DNA from: Luscinia megarhynchos
Lineage: Eukaryota; Chordata; Aves; Passeriformes; Turdidae
Length of the DNA: 64,000 nucleotides
Direction: 5' to 3'
Assembly (NCBI GenBank): GCA_034336665.1
Contig: CM067566.1
Coordinates: forward strand, 20,318,330 to 20,382,329
Below the pieces are notes generated by a model that saw nothing but the letters and a program-made list of their open reading frames with translations, was not told the origin of the DNA and searched no databases. Of this stretch, positions 47,581 to 61,462 are shown piece after piece (the stretch's first letter is position 1; every line of letters starts with the position of its first letter). The position numbers were made by a program, and so were the translations under genes.

Positions 47581-50500
47581 AGCAAAATTTCCTTTCTCTT
47601 CCCAAACACAAGCCTCAAGTTTCCAGTTTTGCTGTGCAGCACTTGAAGAAACAGCTCTCACGTGACCATTATAACTGCACACATAAACACCTTCCTCTGG
47701 AATTGGGAAGAACTGTACTACATTAGCCAATAAACTGATTTCTCACCATTAAGAAATACTGTACCACTTCAAAAACCCTCCCAAAATGCTGCTGTACAGA
47801 AGAAAATTAGGTGTCCTTAAAATAATTTCTAGTGTGTTTGGAAACAATGTCTAAGGTTAAAATGATCTTCGTACTGTAAGAAATGTCAGCAATGATTGAA
47901 TTTCAGAAGATTTCTGTACTAAAAAGTATACATTTAAAATTTACAAATGGAAATCTTACATGTTAAAAATTTTGTGCAGAATCTCAATATGCCAATTACT
48001 AGACTTCTACTATGGTTAATACACTTCTCCATGTTACCAGCAAAGCCCTGTTCAGATTCTGTTATCCTCTACATTTTCTTCATTATATTTTTCTGATATG
48101 AATTTTGCCTTTTAATTTTCCATTTTTCTTTTCTAATATGATCATTTTCAAATTTTCTGAAGTGTACTAAAAGATTAAAAGAACAGACATTTTATTAATT
48201 ACCATTATGAAATTCTAATGAATTCATAATTACTTACATTGCAAAGTCAGGATATTTATGGTGTCTTTTGGATTTTTTTCTTATCATCCTACTATATGTG
48301 TTTATGCTGTATGCTAATTCCTATATTTTAACTTTTTAAATTACATGTAGAAGAGGCAGGCAGAGCTTAATCATTATGGAAGAAAACCATGAGAAATTTC
48401 GCTTTATTTATAATAAACATTACAATATAGCAAACACTTTTAAAAATAAAGTTGCAAAAAAGAGAAATATAAATTTTGGCTGGTGAATGAACATAATGAA
48501 AATAGTTAAAAAGAAAAATTTCTGAAATCTTTCATGCCTCTTCTGGTCTTTCCTTCTGTTCTACTTCAGAACATAGATGGCCACAGCCAATGATTTTATT
48601 CTGGCTGAAAATCCAAAAGCCTATATTTCCTTCAGCAAAACTATACCTCTTTTCTCTTCAAAAACCTGCATGTTTTATTCTGTATAGAAAAGAAAATGAA
48701 ACCTACTAACTAATAAGAATTGCTGAAGCATTTAAATGGTTAGGTATTATTATTCCCTGGACATGTTGGAGTATCTAAGCATACAGGGGGCTCTCAGTTT
48801 TTGGGCTTTGTTATGTTTGCTTTTAGGCTGGTTTAGCATATTATGAACTTTGAATGTCTGAGAACAAAACTATAATATTGGTAACAAGAAAAAAACCAAA
48901 AAAACAAAACCAACCAAAAACATACATTAAAATAATACTTACAAATTCTTTTCTTCATTCTGATTATTTAGCATAATGTGTGACCTGTACATTAGTAATG
49001 CATAGTACCTGAGATTTTTAGGTGTCTCTGCTTCTGAGAGGCATCCATTTGATGTATATAAAAATATTTTAAAAAATTTTTCCCAATTCTGAAAATAATT
49101 TATAATACCAGGAAAAATAATGAAGATAAAGTGCAAAAAGGGTTCCTTATTTTGTAACCATTATTTATTTCCCAGAACTTTTATCATGTTCTCCATTTAG
49201 GATTGTTACTACTCAATCCTATACTTCATTTTTAAACCAGTTATAGATATTTTTTAGATGCATACAATCCATATGCTATTCTTAAAGCTAATTCTTGGGC
49301 CACACAGATAAAATCCTTCAGTTTCTTTGTGAGTTCTACAATCTGTCTTACAAGCCAACACAAGTTCATATGGAATGTCATTATCCAACTGGCCCAAAGA
49401 CCAAATTATTGTCAAAAATGTCTCTATTTTCTAATCTCATAGAATCTGTCTGTCCAAACTAAGACTGAGTAATAATTCTGGAGACACAGATTTTCCCATG
49501 CCTTTACATGTTATAAAGAGATGTTTCATTATACATCAGCTCTGGTAGCTGGAGAAATATTTAGTATAAGACAAAATTATTTGAGGCCACCTTCTCCCTA
49601 AGAAAATAGCATGAGGGGAGAAAAATAAAAAAAGAAAAGAACGTACCAAGTGCTGAAAAAATTATTAGCCAATTAGCATAGAAAAGAAATTTGATTCACT
49701 GTTTGAATTCAATATTGACAAATAGGACAAAAGGGAGCTTCAGCTGAGCTTAAATTTCATAGCACTTTGTAAAAAGCTACATTTCATGACCATTCCATCT
49801 GAGAAATATTCCTGCCTTGGGAAGAATTTTCTATGGATTCATTTAACTAGCAGCTCAATGTGTGCCAAAGAAAGCAGAGTTCCTCCCTGAAATATATCCA
49901 GTACTGGATGACAAGTGTCATAGTTCTGATATCAACACTGAGAAATATCTATGTTATCAGTTACACCTTTTTTCCCCTTCCATTTAAAATTAGACAAATC
50001 ACAAATACCCTACAGTCTGTCTGGTACAAAAATGCTCCTCTAGAATACTTAAATAGCTCTCTATGAAAATCGGTTCTTGTGGCTTAATGGCAGCACTTTT
50101 AGCATTCAGTTTCAGCAGTGACAAAAATTTGGTTGGAAGGAATCCTTGAGGAAGTGATAAGCTACTGAAATCACACACAAATCCTAAAAATGAAGAGAAT
50201 ATATATGGGGTGGAGGAAGGAAAAGAATTATTTTTGACTCTATATATGTAATGTGCAACTATTTTAAAAGTGTGGTTCTTTGATTTGACATCCAATATAT
50301 GCAGTTTCATATCCAGTTCTACCAAAAGAATTATTCTTAGATTTTATCTCTCTGAAGACTTAAAGGGAGGTGATTCTGATTAATTAATAGATGACTTACA
50401 TCAGATATCAACCTAAACTGTTAAGCCAGCAAACTTAACTGGCTTTATGTCACATGATAATTCTGGATTCAGGCTTTCCTCTGTGCTGGGAATGTTGTCA

Positions 50501-50635
50501 CAAATAATTTCATGAAGTCATTGCTCTCCTTAAGTGTTCAGAAAAAACACTATTCAGAGTTCTGTGACAAGCTTAAAGTAGTTTTGTTGTAGACTGCTGC
50601 ATGGAAAGTCTCAGAGGAATAATTCTTTCTATCTG

Positions 50636-50711
<76 letters not shown>

Positions 50712-53700
50712 CCTACCATGCTTCATCAGTCTTATCTATCTGTTGCACATTTCATCTCAGCTGTTAGATTTTAAATAAAATTTAATGCATATATATGTAT
50801 ATTTATGCTGCTTATAGACATCCCATTAGTGTCAAATAGGGCCTTAGGAAATTTCAAAATTTTACTTTAGGATATTTCAATCAATGTTTGGAAACTAATG
50901 TGAAGTAACACAGATCTTTATAAATTCATGGGGAAAATATGGAGATTATATTTTAAGGTTATTTTAGAATTGTATGAAAAAGATAAACTCCAGAATCAAC
51001 ACATGTACAGGATGGCATCCAGTATTACATGCACCTTTGGAATTCTATCCCAGGATGGTCTAAGCTGGAAAAAAATCATCATATTTTTTTTAGAATTTTT
51101 ATCTCTGTACCCTAGCTAATTCTTGTTATTATTTTATCTCCTGAGGATAAAGACAGGATACCTCCAATTTTCAGTAAATTGAGAGTTATACAGGAATAAT
51201 GATTAGGCTAATGATAAGAAACATAACAGGGAGGGTGAGCCTTTGGAGCCTTCAGAATTGTGCCCCAAATATTTTTTCCAAGTTGTGATGTCAAGATATG
51301 TGGAAAAGTTATGTGAAGCTTGCCTCTGACTATTGCCTGTGTGTACCTTTATATGAATATCAGCCCATTAATTCCAAATGGACAAAGGTCTTTTTCAGTA
51401 ACTTTCAGCATGAAGTAAGATTTCATCCATTTCAAAATTATTCATTTTCAGGTGAGCAACAATATGCAGTTTTCTCTAGGCTAGTCTGCTCTAAGACCTG
51501 GCTAATTTTGAGCTGCATAGCTCTATGTCCCTGCACTACTCTGTTTTGTGCTTAATAAATCCTTTCTAACACTAGTGCTCCTAGAACTATTTGTCCATAT
51601 TCCCACTCTAGAGAACAATTAGGAATTCTTTTAAGAAAAAAATCCAAAACAGCTGATGTGATCAGTCTTGTAGTTCTTGATATCAAAGGCAAGTTGAAAC
51701 TTCACATTTCTGTAGCAGAAATATATGCCACACATAGTTCCTTCATATTCTGCATCAAAATGTAGAAGAGGTTAAAAACATTCTAATCTTGTTCCCTGCG
51801 CACATTTTCAACTAAGTTTCATTTTTAAATTACTTTTCATAAAAGCTAAAAAGAAAGGGCATTCAGATTTGTAGTATTGTGTAATACATCTAAGTAGGGG
51901 AAAACAGAACAGCAGAACAGAGAAGAAGAACCAAAAATTGAGTAGCATGTGACTGCATAATATATGCAATAGATAGATAAAACTGTTCTTATTACCAACA
52001 CAACACACTTTTTTCAATAAAAGTACAGAAGTGTGCATTTGAGAGTTATAGATTTATTTCTTTAATATCCTTTCCCTAGAGAGTTAACAGAGGTTGTTCT
52101 CTTGCTGGAGTATATTCCCTTGTCTTGAGCTCTGAATATCATGATTTGAGTGGAAAGCTGATTTTTGCCTGCTTCTGAGTAGATGCACATTGCTGAAGGA
52201 GTTTTTCTTCACTGAAACACCAGTGTCCACCTCAGCACTTTCAGCCTCCAGGGCAAGCTTTTGGTATTAATCATAAATTGAATACATGAGGAATAATTAT
52301 TAAAGAGCAAACTGTAATTATGTGCAACATCCAAAGGGAGCAAAAAAAGCATCGAGTGTAGGCCCTAGGTTTCCTATTAGTGCATTTAGGATTAACTATA
52401 AACAGCCTTCTTAGACTCAATTAAATAGTTAATTAGATGGATTTTTCCTATTAGAACAGGATAAGAGGCTTGACTTTTGAGAACTATAATGTTTGTAGGT
52501 TTTTCTTTTCTTAGCTATTACTATACATGGATTCCCTTTCCCTGGGAGACATAGAGCTAAGAAAAGAAAAAAATCCTTAGCACATCTTTAGGGGGCTTTG
52601 GCTTTTTTGTTTCCTTTTATCACCGTTCCTCCTACATCCTAAAAGTAATTAGTGACATGTCAAATGTATATCTGCCTGAGAAACAGTGATATCCCCTCGT
52701 TGGTAGTGTTCCTAGCAACTCAGGTCTCTTTTCTTCACCTACAGTTGTCTATTTTACTAAACTTGAATCACATGTTTGCTGTCACAATTTATAGTAGATA
52801 TCAGTCTAGAAATAACTGGTTTCTTTGTATGTTTGATGACTCAGGCTGAGCTATAGTCTGGTGTGTTTCTTCATGATATTTCCCCATCCTGATTTTGTCA
52901 GCTGTAGCTAATGTGTGACAGCAAATTTAGATAGAATGAAGCAAAGTGCATTTATTGCAGGCAGTACAAATGTTGTCACCTGTTAAAACCTGACAGACCT
53001 TCCTGAGGCTATTTTTGAACACTGCAGGAGTATAAGTGCAAGTAAATTAAGAGAAAAACTTACAAATATTTTACATTTCTATGCTGCAGTGCTAAAATCT
53101 CTGGTCTCCTGCAATTTTATAACTGCTGATTAAAATTTAATTTAAAATTCCCTTTGATTTTTAATTATTTTTCTGCTATGATTGAGTTCTACACTGTGTC
53201 ATGAATAAAGAGACTTGACATCTGTGAACAGCTCTAAAATAGTCATCCAAAGAAGTACAGATCTGGAGGTGGACTAAACTGTTCTCAGGTGTAAGAAGCA
53301 GAAAACAAACACAGCACTTAACACACATGCAAAGTACGGTAAAATCAGATACAATTTGCAGGTTAATTGAAAATACCCAGAAGTATAAAAGCAAATATAA
53401 TAAAATAGCCCCAAGCAGATTCTAAAGTGAAGAAGGAAAATAAGCTAAACATTGTTTTCTTCCTTTAGAGTGTTGAATGCTATCACCCTGCAACCACCAT
53501 CAGACTGGCAAAATGGACTTCTAGAGTCAAAAGAGGATAAGGGTAAGCATAGCACCAGCAAAAAGAGGTAGGTACTAGGAAGGTTGTGGGCTTAAAAACT
53601 TTTGTGGTACAAGAAGATAGCTCAGCAGTTGTCATCATGGCCATCAGAGACTCAACTTGTGGAAGATTAATTTCCAATTAAAAACAGATTAAGATATTAA

Positions 53701-53879
53701 AAAACAAACAATAAAAAACACCTTCTCCTCCCAGCATCCACCACATATTCTCAGGTTCATCTTTACTTCTTTTGTTCCCAACTATGCTGACTGTGGGAAG
53801 AATGAGATGGAGGAATGAGGCTGTGATCATGTTATGAAACACCTGGTGTCTGCTGTTCCTTATTCCTCACACTGTACCT
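47581..53879. other. Gene-free AT-rich stretch with one microsatellite
   Basis: No gene is seen. An A/C-rich run lies at 48885-48921 and a TATC microsatellite at 50628-50717. The stretch at about 52270-52460 is rich in TAATTA-type homeodomain-like motifs and is raised as a possible conserved noncoding element in the findings. Confidence 0.5.
50628..50717. repeat. TATC tetranucleotide microsatellite
   Basis: About 20 almost perfect TATC units with one TGTC variant near the start and two TACC variants at the end. It is likely polymorphic. Confidence 0.97.
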
Positions 53880-54135
53880 TAAGATTGAGGTTCTCTCTGA
53901 TGGGATACAGTCCACAAAAGGTTCCAACAGGGGTCCTTCCCATAGCTTGCAGAACTTCAGGAATTACTCCACCACAGCATCTCTGATGGGCTAAATTTTG
54001 GCCAGTAACAGGTGCATCTTGGAACCACCTTGAACTGGCTCTAATGGTGGCAGCTCCTGCTTTCCTTTCCCAGAGGCCACCCCTGCAGAGCCCCTCCTCT
54101 CTCTGCTGCCAGAAATTTGCATTGCAAAGGCAATG
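53880..54135 (+). mobile_element. Degraded avian dispersed repeat, probably retrovirus-related
   Basis: TCTGATGGGATACAGTCCAC, GGGGTCCTTCCCATAGCTTG, TCTGATGGGCTAAATTTTGG and CCAGTAACAGGTGCATCTTG, in this order, resemble from memory a GC-rich sequence repeated many times in bird genomes. It ends in a CCTGCAGAGCCCC and GCTGCCAGAAATTTGC segment. I believe that repeat is associated with an endogenous retrovirus, but I cannot name the family. The copy here is decayed. The 60-codon frame starting at 54044 lies within it and is not considered a gene. Confidence 0.42.
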
Positions 54136-55483
54136 TAGAATACTTACAATAATTTTTGTTCTTTATATTTTAATATCTTTCTGTCTGTTAATAGGTCTGG
54201 TAGTAATAGGGTGCAGCATTTTTTAACTAGAGGGCTTAAAATAGCATTTTGGGAAAATGTCAAAATGTTATTTAGACATTTGCATTTTTAGCTTTTATTC
54301 AAATAAGCAAAAGTAAGAGGTCATTGAAATCTTGTTCTTAACATCATTGAAATCCAAACACACAACATACTACTATCATGTTCAACTTGACTAAAATCTT
54401 AGGTTATATTTTTCACAGGAGATCAGACTAAATGGTCTTGAAAGTAAATTTTGGCTTTAGCCTCTCTGTATTTAGAAGCTTGCCCCTTCATTGCATATCC
54501 TCTGATAATATAGCTGCTGGCATAGCAATAGTAAGACCTCAAGTTTGTTAGAATTTCCCTTTCAGAAATAATTAAAAAAAAAAAAAGAATCAGATTAAAC
54601 TTAACCACTTCTTGTTACTGTTCAAGAAATCAGTTTCCTGGTTATCATGGAATGCCTTCTCTTTCCCAGTAGTTTATTTTAATCATGTATTTTACACATA
54701 GGTAGTCTCTTAGTTTTTATACTCTGAAAGAAGTGGGGTTTTTTTGTTTTTTGTTTTTTTTTTTTTACAGTTTTAAACATCTTCACTAATCCCATTCAAT
54801 TTTCTCGACCCTGGAATAATCTTTCATTTTTTTTTCAAACAGTTAATAGTTATTGGTATAGTAGGTGGACAGCAACTAATGCCCTAGGCTAGCTGCAGAG
54901 ACAAAAAATAAATATGTATGAGATGTGGAACTTAATTTCAAATGCCAGGTGAAGTCTGCTTCCTTTTTTTCCCTAGAAATTCTATTGTGTACGATTTGTA
55001 TCATAACTTTATTCAATTCTATGTAGTATGAAATCAATCTCTCTCATGATCTTCCTGAAAAACCAGTATGCTCATTTTTAGCACATTTTAACATCTTTAA
55101 ATTGATGGGAATTTTTTTGAGGTACTCTGATTAACAGGGACAAAGTTATTTTGAATATCTGCATCTTCCATTCTGCATTAAAATGTAATGATTGCTATTG
55201 AGGCTCATTAGATAATTACATCATGTACAACTAATTTACAGGAAATGATGTAAAATGTACATGTAATCCAAAAATCAAGAAAATGTTTACTTTATCTATT
55301 TTTGATCTTACCATATGAAAAGCATAAAAACTGCTGATGATAAAGCTATGTGGTGCCAGTTTTAAACTCCATCTGACTTGTCAGAACCCGCTCTACATTT
55401 CAAAAAACTACTTTGTCTAATTTTCATTTGATATGTTTTTGTACAAGTGTGTAGATCATTTATAGTGTTATTTTGAGAAAGAA

Positions 55484-55537
55484 ATGTTTTAAAGTCCTAC
55501 ACAATTTATGTTTTAAAGTCCTACACAATTTATGTTT
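55484..55537. repeat. 24-base perfect tandem duplication
   Basis: Two identical 24-base copies (55484-55507 and 55508-55531), followed by the first six bases of a third copy. Perfect identity indicates a recent event. Confidence 0.95.
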
Positions 55538-56640
55538 CAAGAGTCGTAAACAAAATTAACCTATGTCATTCCTGCATCAGTAAGGCCATGGACACTAAGC
55601 AGATCTGTGGATAGGATTCTACCACTAATTAAATAGAAACCATGTTGACTCTCAAATTCCACAGAAAACAGAGAAAAAATGAAGACAGAAAAAAGATGAT
55701 AATGAAGAAAATAATTTTGAATTTTAGGTCAGGACTTCAGAAGGCAGCATAACATTGTAGTCTTTTTCTTAAATTACAGAATTCATATACAAATTGTTTT
55801 ACATTCTTTCTTCTTGTTCAGTATTTCAAAAGTCACTTTCTCTCTTATGATTGTACTGTATTAATTTTTTTCTCATAATTGTAAATCTTTCTATTTTAAA
55901 AGAGCTGTGGATGGTTCAAGGATAATTTAATCTGAATCAGTATGAATTACATTTCTAATTTTATTGAATGCTAGTTTCATCTTGTTCATTCTTTCCCCAC
56001 CAGCTCATTTGTAACACCATAAGACTTAGAAGAAAGAAAAGCTGCATGCTTTTTCCTGGCAATTTTCAGTTGTTTGCTTCACAAAGAGGTAATATAATTT
56101 AAACTGGATTTATCTTTTATCTCCTAACTTTCTACAAGGACACAGTACATTTTAAAAGACTGTTACTTTCCAGCTAAGAAGTAGCTAACTTTCAGTGATA
56201 GATGACTTGATGCATCAGTCAAGAATCTGTAGCACACATACTTTGCAAAGTGCTTTGATTTCTTTAATCAAAGAGTAAACAGTGTCAGTTATTGTTATGT
56301 TGTTATTATCATCATTAATAATTTGTTCTTTTCATATGTGTGCACCAATGTGAATACATATTTTGAAGTGTTGGATGTTGATCTGTAACTGCCTCTTACT
56401 GCAATCAGAACAGAAGGTCATGAAAAGACACAAAATGACAAGTAGTTACAGATAAAGCAAAACAAGCTGAAATAGCCTATTTTGATTAAAAAAAAAAAAT
56501 CTTGCTAACATGCTGTCTTACCTGTTATAACAAGACATCCTCTTTCTTTAAAATGGGTTCAATTCTAATTTGAAACTGAGATCCATTAATCAGTCATTGT
56601 CAAAAGGGTTTTTCCCTTTCAGCTGCAATAACTGAAAAGA

Positions 56641-56688
56641 TATATATAATATGTGCATATATATATATATATATCCATATGTATATAT
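56641..56688. repeat. TA dinucleotide repeat, imperfect
   Basis: TA units with ATGTGCA and CCATATG interruptions. Likely to be polymorphic. Confidence 0.9.
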
Positions 56689-57514
56689 TCACAGAAGGTC
56701 GTTTTTAATATTTATGCACACACATCAGAGAGCTAGAAATTATTATGATAGAGTGTTTAGAAGACTGCTCAGTCAGATCAGTTTTAAATTTTAAAACTGA
56801 ACTTTACACTCATTAAGCAGGTGCTTATAAGGGATGGTAATTTCTTCCGCAGTATTAACTATTTTCATAACAAATGCAAAAATCTTAGTTCATAACACTT
56901 CTAAACTGGCTGTGAACTTAAAATACAATGGGGATGATGCAGTGTGGTGGGAAGCATCTGCATTTCACGGGTTTTAGTGACCAAGCTGTGGATGTTCCAA
57001 CTTCAAAGCTCCTAATCAGAGGTAGGTGGGTTTGTTCTTTCTTTCCAGTTTTCATTTGTTTAATTTGTTTATGCCTGGTGTCTTTCATGCCTTTGCCTCC
57101 ATCCTCTGCTTCTGAAACTGTTTTTCTTTCTTTTTTTTCCTGTTGTTTTGCTAGTCTCTTTGTATACTTGAGGAGCTGTACTATTATTTTACAATGTTAT
57201 GCTTCCTTTTTCTTCTTATCTTGCAACTTCTTCCTTCCACTTCCTACAGCTATACTCATCTTCTTTGGTGATCATATTGCATGCATAATTATTTAAAACT
57301 GTGTTTGGTCATGGCATCATGGTGTTACAAAATCCTTATAAATTACTGTTAGTTACACTTTTATTCAGGTTCAAGACTGTTAGTTACCCTGTTATCTTGT
57401 TTATATTGGGACTGCTTTCTGGTTTAGTACTATGAAAACATAGAAACATTTTAGTTGTCAATAATTTTTGGAGGCACATCAGGCTACTCATGATTTTTCC
57501 TAGACAGTCAGGAA

Positions 57515-57975
57515 TAGCTCCTCAGGTGGATACTCCACAATCTCTCTGATCAACCTTCTCCAGTATTACACCATTCTTATCTTGCAGTGTTTTTCCTTAT
57601 ATCTTATCTGGCATAATTGGTGTTCACTGCCTTTCAACTACTCACCTGTGAGAAGTGCATCCCTTCAATTTGAACTTTTATTAGGTAGTTTAAGACATCC
57701 TTTGTCTTCTCTTTAGGCTGAATGAAGCCAAATCTGTCTTATTTTTTATGTATCTCACATTTTATGACCACTGTGATGGACTACTGTTCTGTTTCCTCCA
57801 GTCTGAGTCTCTTGTATGGAATAGCCTAGCTTTGGACACCATATCCAGATTAAATAGAAAACGTGTCCAGTAAAGTGGAATAATTACTGTCTTTGACTTG
57901 TTGTTATGCTTTCCCTTGTGTAGCCTAGCATGAATATTGTAGGATCTAGTTAATTTTTTCATTTAAATGTCTCAC
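57515..57975 (-). mobile_element. Ancient, strongly diverged CR1 fragment, minus strand
   Basis: Recognised only by the ordered match of weak segments to antisense CR1: a CAACCTTCTCCAGTATTACA segment (consensus like CAACCTGTTCCAATGCCTCA), TTTTTCCTTATATCTTATCT, then a TAGGCTGAATGAAGCCAAAT segment and TTGGACACCATATCCAGATT (consensus like TGGACACAATACTCCAGATG). It is the oldest-looking CR1 in the window and may belong to an early avian subfamily. Confidence 0.6.
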
Positions 57976-60452
57976 AATTGCATAAGATTTCTTCTTTTGG
58001 TCTGATATCCAAAGGGAAAAAGACAGAAATCATGGATAAGTAATATGTGTGTAAACACACATGACTTCCTTTCAGTATTTTTGAAAAAAAATGAAACAAA
58101 ATTATTGACATATCAGCTACACAGCTGGGTTTTGTATGGCCTTTTGTCTAGACTTTTAGTTGCTTCATTGGTTGAAGCAGGCACTTCCTCCTACCCTGAC
58201 TTTCCCCTTTAACATTTTGCCTTTGATGAGTTTAATCACAGTGGGTACAACACAAGTGTGTTTTCGTCTGTGAAATGAAGTCTATTAAAAGAAGACAACT
58301 TGTTAAATACTGAAACACTTCTAATTATGTCCCCTGTACATTAGTACATGATAACACATGCTGTGGTAATGGATACGATATATGAATTAAAATTAGAATT
58401 GAATGCAGGTGTTAATTTCAGAAGGCAAGAATTTCAAATATACAAGAAAAATACAAGAACTACAGCCTTGAGAATAAAGTCAGGCTATTTCTGATTTGAA
58501 AATTCAAATCCATTAATTAATCAACAGTATTTAAAATGCCTCTGACCTGTCAAACATTTTCTTGCACAGAAATGGTAAAAATATTTGAAATACTGTGGTC
58601 ATAATAATTTATTGCAATTTGGTAATCCCTAGTCTATTCCATTTGTTATGCTATCATGTTATTCAATGTAAAAATCCATCCTCTGTAAAGTGATTTCTTC
58701 TAATTATAGAACAATACATGCATTTAAGTCAGGAGCATATTTGGATCCTTCTCAATCTTCCTCACATCCAGAGCACTGTGTGTCACACTTCAAACTTTAG
58801 TGTGTTAGCTGTAAATTGAAGTATGTGAAATCTCTCCAAGAAGCGTGAAATCAAGTTCCAGTTTTGCAAGTGAACATTTTTCCCCTTGAGCAGAAAATAG
58901 TGTAGAGGATGCATGGTCAGCACACCAATAAAATCCTACTTATTTTTACAAGTTAGAGTGTTAAAACACAAAGAAAAGACCAAAGTTCAAGGCCAGATGA
59001 GAAATCTACATTCAGTCATTAAAAGCAGAGCTGCTAGATCATGAATCTTCAAAGTTGATATTTTTCAGAATTTATGTCTGCAAATTGTTGAAGAAATGTT
59101 AGAAAGCTGTCTGCTCTTGTCAGAATCCACAGTTGGGGCTTAGCCTGAGGTTTGGAGGGGAGTAACCCTGATGAATTCAGCATAAGCTTTATTGGCTAGT
59201 TGTAAATATCTCTACACCAAAACACCTGGGGCAAATTTCCCCCCAACAGTCTAACTAAAGTGAAGTATTTGCTGTGAAAAATTGGATTTCTTCCCATATT
59301 GCAATATAGAGATTAAAAATGATCCACCAGGGATAAATTTGTATCACACAGGTTACCTCCTTTAACTTGCCTGTTATTTCAATTGGAAATACAAATTATA
59401 TTTGTGTCTTTAGCTGGCTAAGTATTTCCATCCATTTTTAACAATTGTTTGTTTCAATGCAATTATAATATTGATTTGACCACTGAACAAACAACAATAA
59501 AAAATTCTTGGAGTCTCAGAGCTGTCTAAAAGAGAAAGACAAAAGAATGCTGCTATCTCCTATTTACAGATAGAGAGCTGAAGCACAGTACAATTACTTA
59601 GTTTGCAAATGGTTTTCATCAGCAATGTATTCATAAGGCAGTGATGCACAAATCACAGATACTGTAGCTAGCTCTGAGCAAGATATGTCTAGAACCCAGA
59701 CTGTTAGAGATTTGGTTTTTGAATAAGGTAGTTCTAGAATAAAAAATACTATAGCAACAGTAGGATTTTCTCAGATTTGAAAAAAAAAAAAAAAGGCAAA
59801 ATTGCACAGTGCATAGGCTATAGTTATCCTGAGATATCAACTAGCAGCCCTGCACTTTGCCGTGCAGACTTCATGCCTGTTAGTGATACTTCATGAACAG
59901 CAAACACCAGGAACTGAACCTAAATATTAAATACTCATTTCCATAATGTCTTCTAATGCTAATGCTTAGTCCTCAGATTGCAAGACTTTCTACTCCCACT
60001 GTTTCACAAAAAAAACCCCAAGACTCAAACTCAAGAAAATAACTTCTTTCAAGTTCTGATAAGAATAATTCTGTCTCCAACTTCAGAAGAGATTTAAAGC
60101 TGTGAACTTAGCAATTTAGCAAACACAAACACATGGATTATTTTTATGCTAAATAGCCAATACACAACACATAACTTTAGCATTGATATTTTTTGTTTTG
60201 GACAGCTCCCTTCTGAGTAAATTTTTTATGGAAACAATTCTCAATTAACTGATTTTTTCTTCACTGTACCTCATTTTTGGTAAGGATATTGGGAAGAAAT
60301 AGAAAAATTCCTGTGTATGTTTCAGGTGCTGAGTGATTAAACAACATTACAATTCCCACATATCATGGTGAAAATAAATGAAAGACTTAAAAAAGATCTC
60401 ACTCTCACACTTTCTTAGCTCATGGATTGTGGCAAGGCAACTTCATTCATGG
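57976..60452. other. Gene-free AT-rich stretch
   Basis: No gene or recognised mobile element is seen. A short A run lies at 59780-59794. Confidence 0.5.
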
Positions 60453-60722
60453 GTAAAGAATCATCGAAGTTGCAACAGACCTTTTGCATCATCCAGGCCA
60501 CTTTTGCATCATCAAGGCAGCACTTCCACTCTAACCCCTAAACTACTGAAAAAAACACATCACCCGATGTTTGATCCAGATGCCTCTTGAAGACCTCCAG
60601 GGACGGCAACCTATTCCAATGCCTGATCACCCTAACAGAGATAAAAATGTTCCTAATATCTAATCTGAATCTCCCCTGTTTTACTTTAAAGCCATTTCAT
60701 CTAGTCCTGTCACTGTAGGCAT
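60453..60722 (-). mobile_element. CR1 LINE 3' end, minus strand, with an internal duplication
   Basis: The antisense 3' end starts at AGAATCATCGAAGTTGCAAC. It continues through the CTTGAAGACCTCCAGGGACG segment, CAACCTATTCCAATGCCTGA and CATTTCATCTAGTCCTGTCA. The end of the fragment is near 60722. Near its 3' terminus a 20-base stretch is doubled (60481-60500 and 60501-60520, two mismatches), a copy-specific duplication. Part of a 70-codon plus-strand frame overlaps it and is not a gene. Confidence 0.82.
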
Positions 60723-61403
60723 GGAAAAATGTGAAACTCAATTTTGTTCTACAATTATAACTGCAATGTAGCTGAGTATCAGAGCAGGGCCCATCTATAC
60801 ATTCATGTATGAGTAATTAATTAGTTGGATGGGCCAGGTACTCCATGCCTAGTCATCTGCACAGATGAATTAATGGTTCTTAAACATGGAAGGAATTGAA
60901 ACAATGTAGTTGAAATTATACCCACCTGCTCAATTAAGTATTTGATTTATTGATGAAGGAGCTCTTTGAGAGGGCATTTTAGACAGTCCTGAAGGCTCCA
61001 TCCAGTCAGCTCCTGCTGTGCCTACACAGATTTGCTGGTTTCAGTGTTAATCATTCTGGGAGAAAAAATCTAGTCCTTTCAGCAACTTCTCACATGGTTT
61101 TTGCTGCATAATTGATCAAAACGTGGATAGAGTGTTTACAGGGAGTAGAAAGTCTTTCTGGAAATGCAGACATAGTCATGTAAGACAGTCCTTTATACAA
61201 CATTTACATAGCTGAGTGATATTTTGAGTGTGTTTTCAGATCAGTCATAGAAATAGATCATATCTATCTTGTGAGAGTTGGGGCAGCTCTAGCAATCTGA
61301 AAGTTAGAGCACACTTTTTGCTGTTCATAATGGTTTTTTTTTCCTTTAATTGTAATTATATTTTTCTGATTTATACAACTCTTGTTAAACTTTTAAACTT
61401 CTG
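60723..61403. other. Gene-free AT-rich stretch
   Basis: No gene or recognised repeat is seen between the CR1 fragment and the solo LTR. Confidence 0.5.
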
Positions 61404-61462
61404 ATACTGTAACCAAAAGAAACTCATCCAACAACAATTTGATGTGAATCAGCAGACATTTC

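Larger units (their letters stand above)
54136..57514. other. Gene-free AT-rich stretch with simple repeats
   Basis: No confirmed gene is seen. A T-rich run lies at 54739-54766, a 24-base tandem duplication at 55484-55537 and a TA repeat at 56641-56688. An open frame starting at 56928 with a good splice-donor-like site is raised in the findings but not called. Confidence 0.45.
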
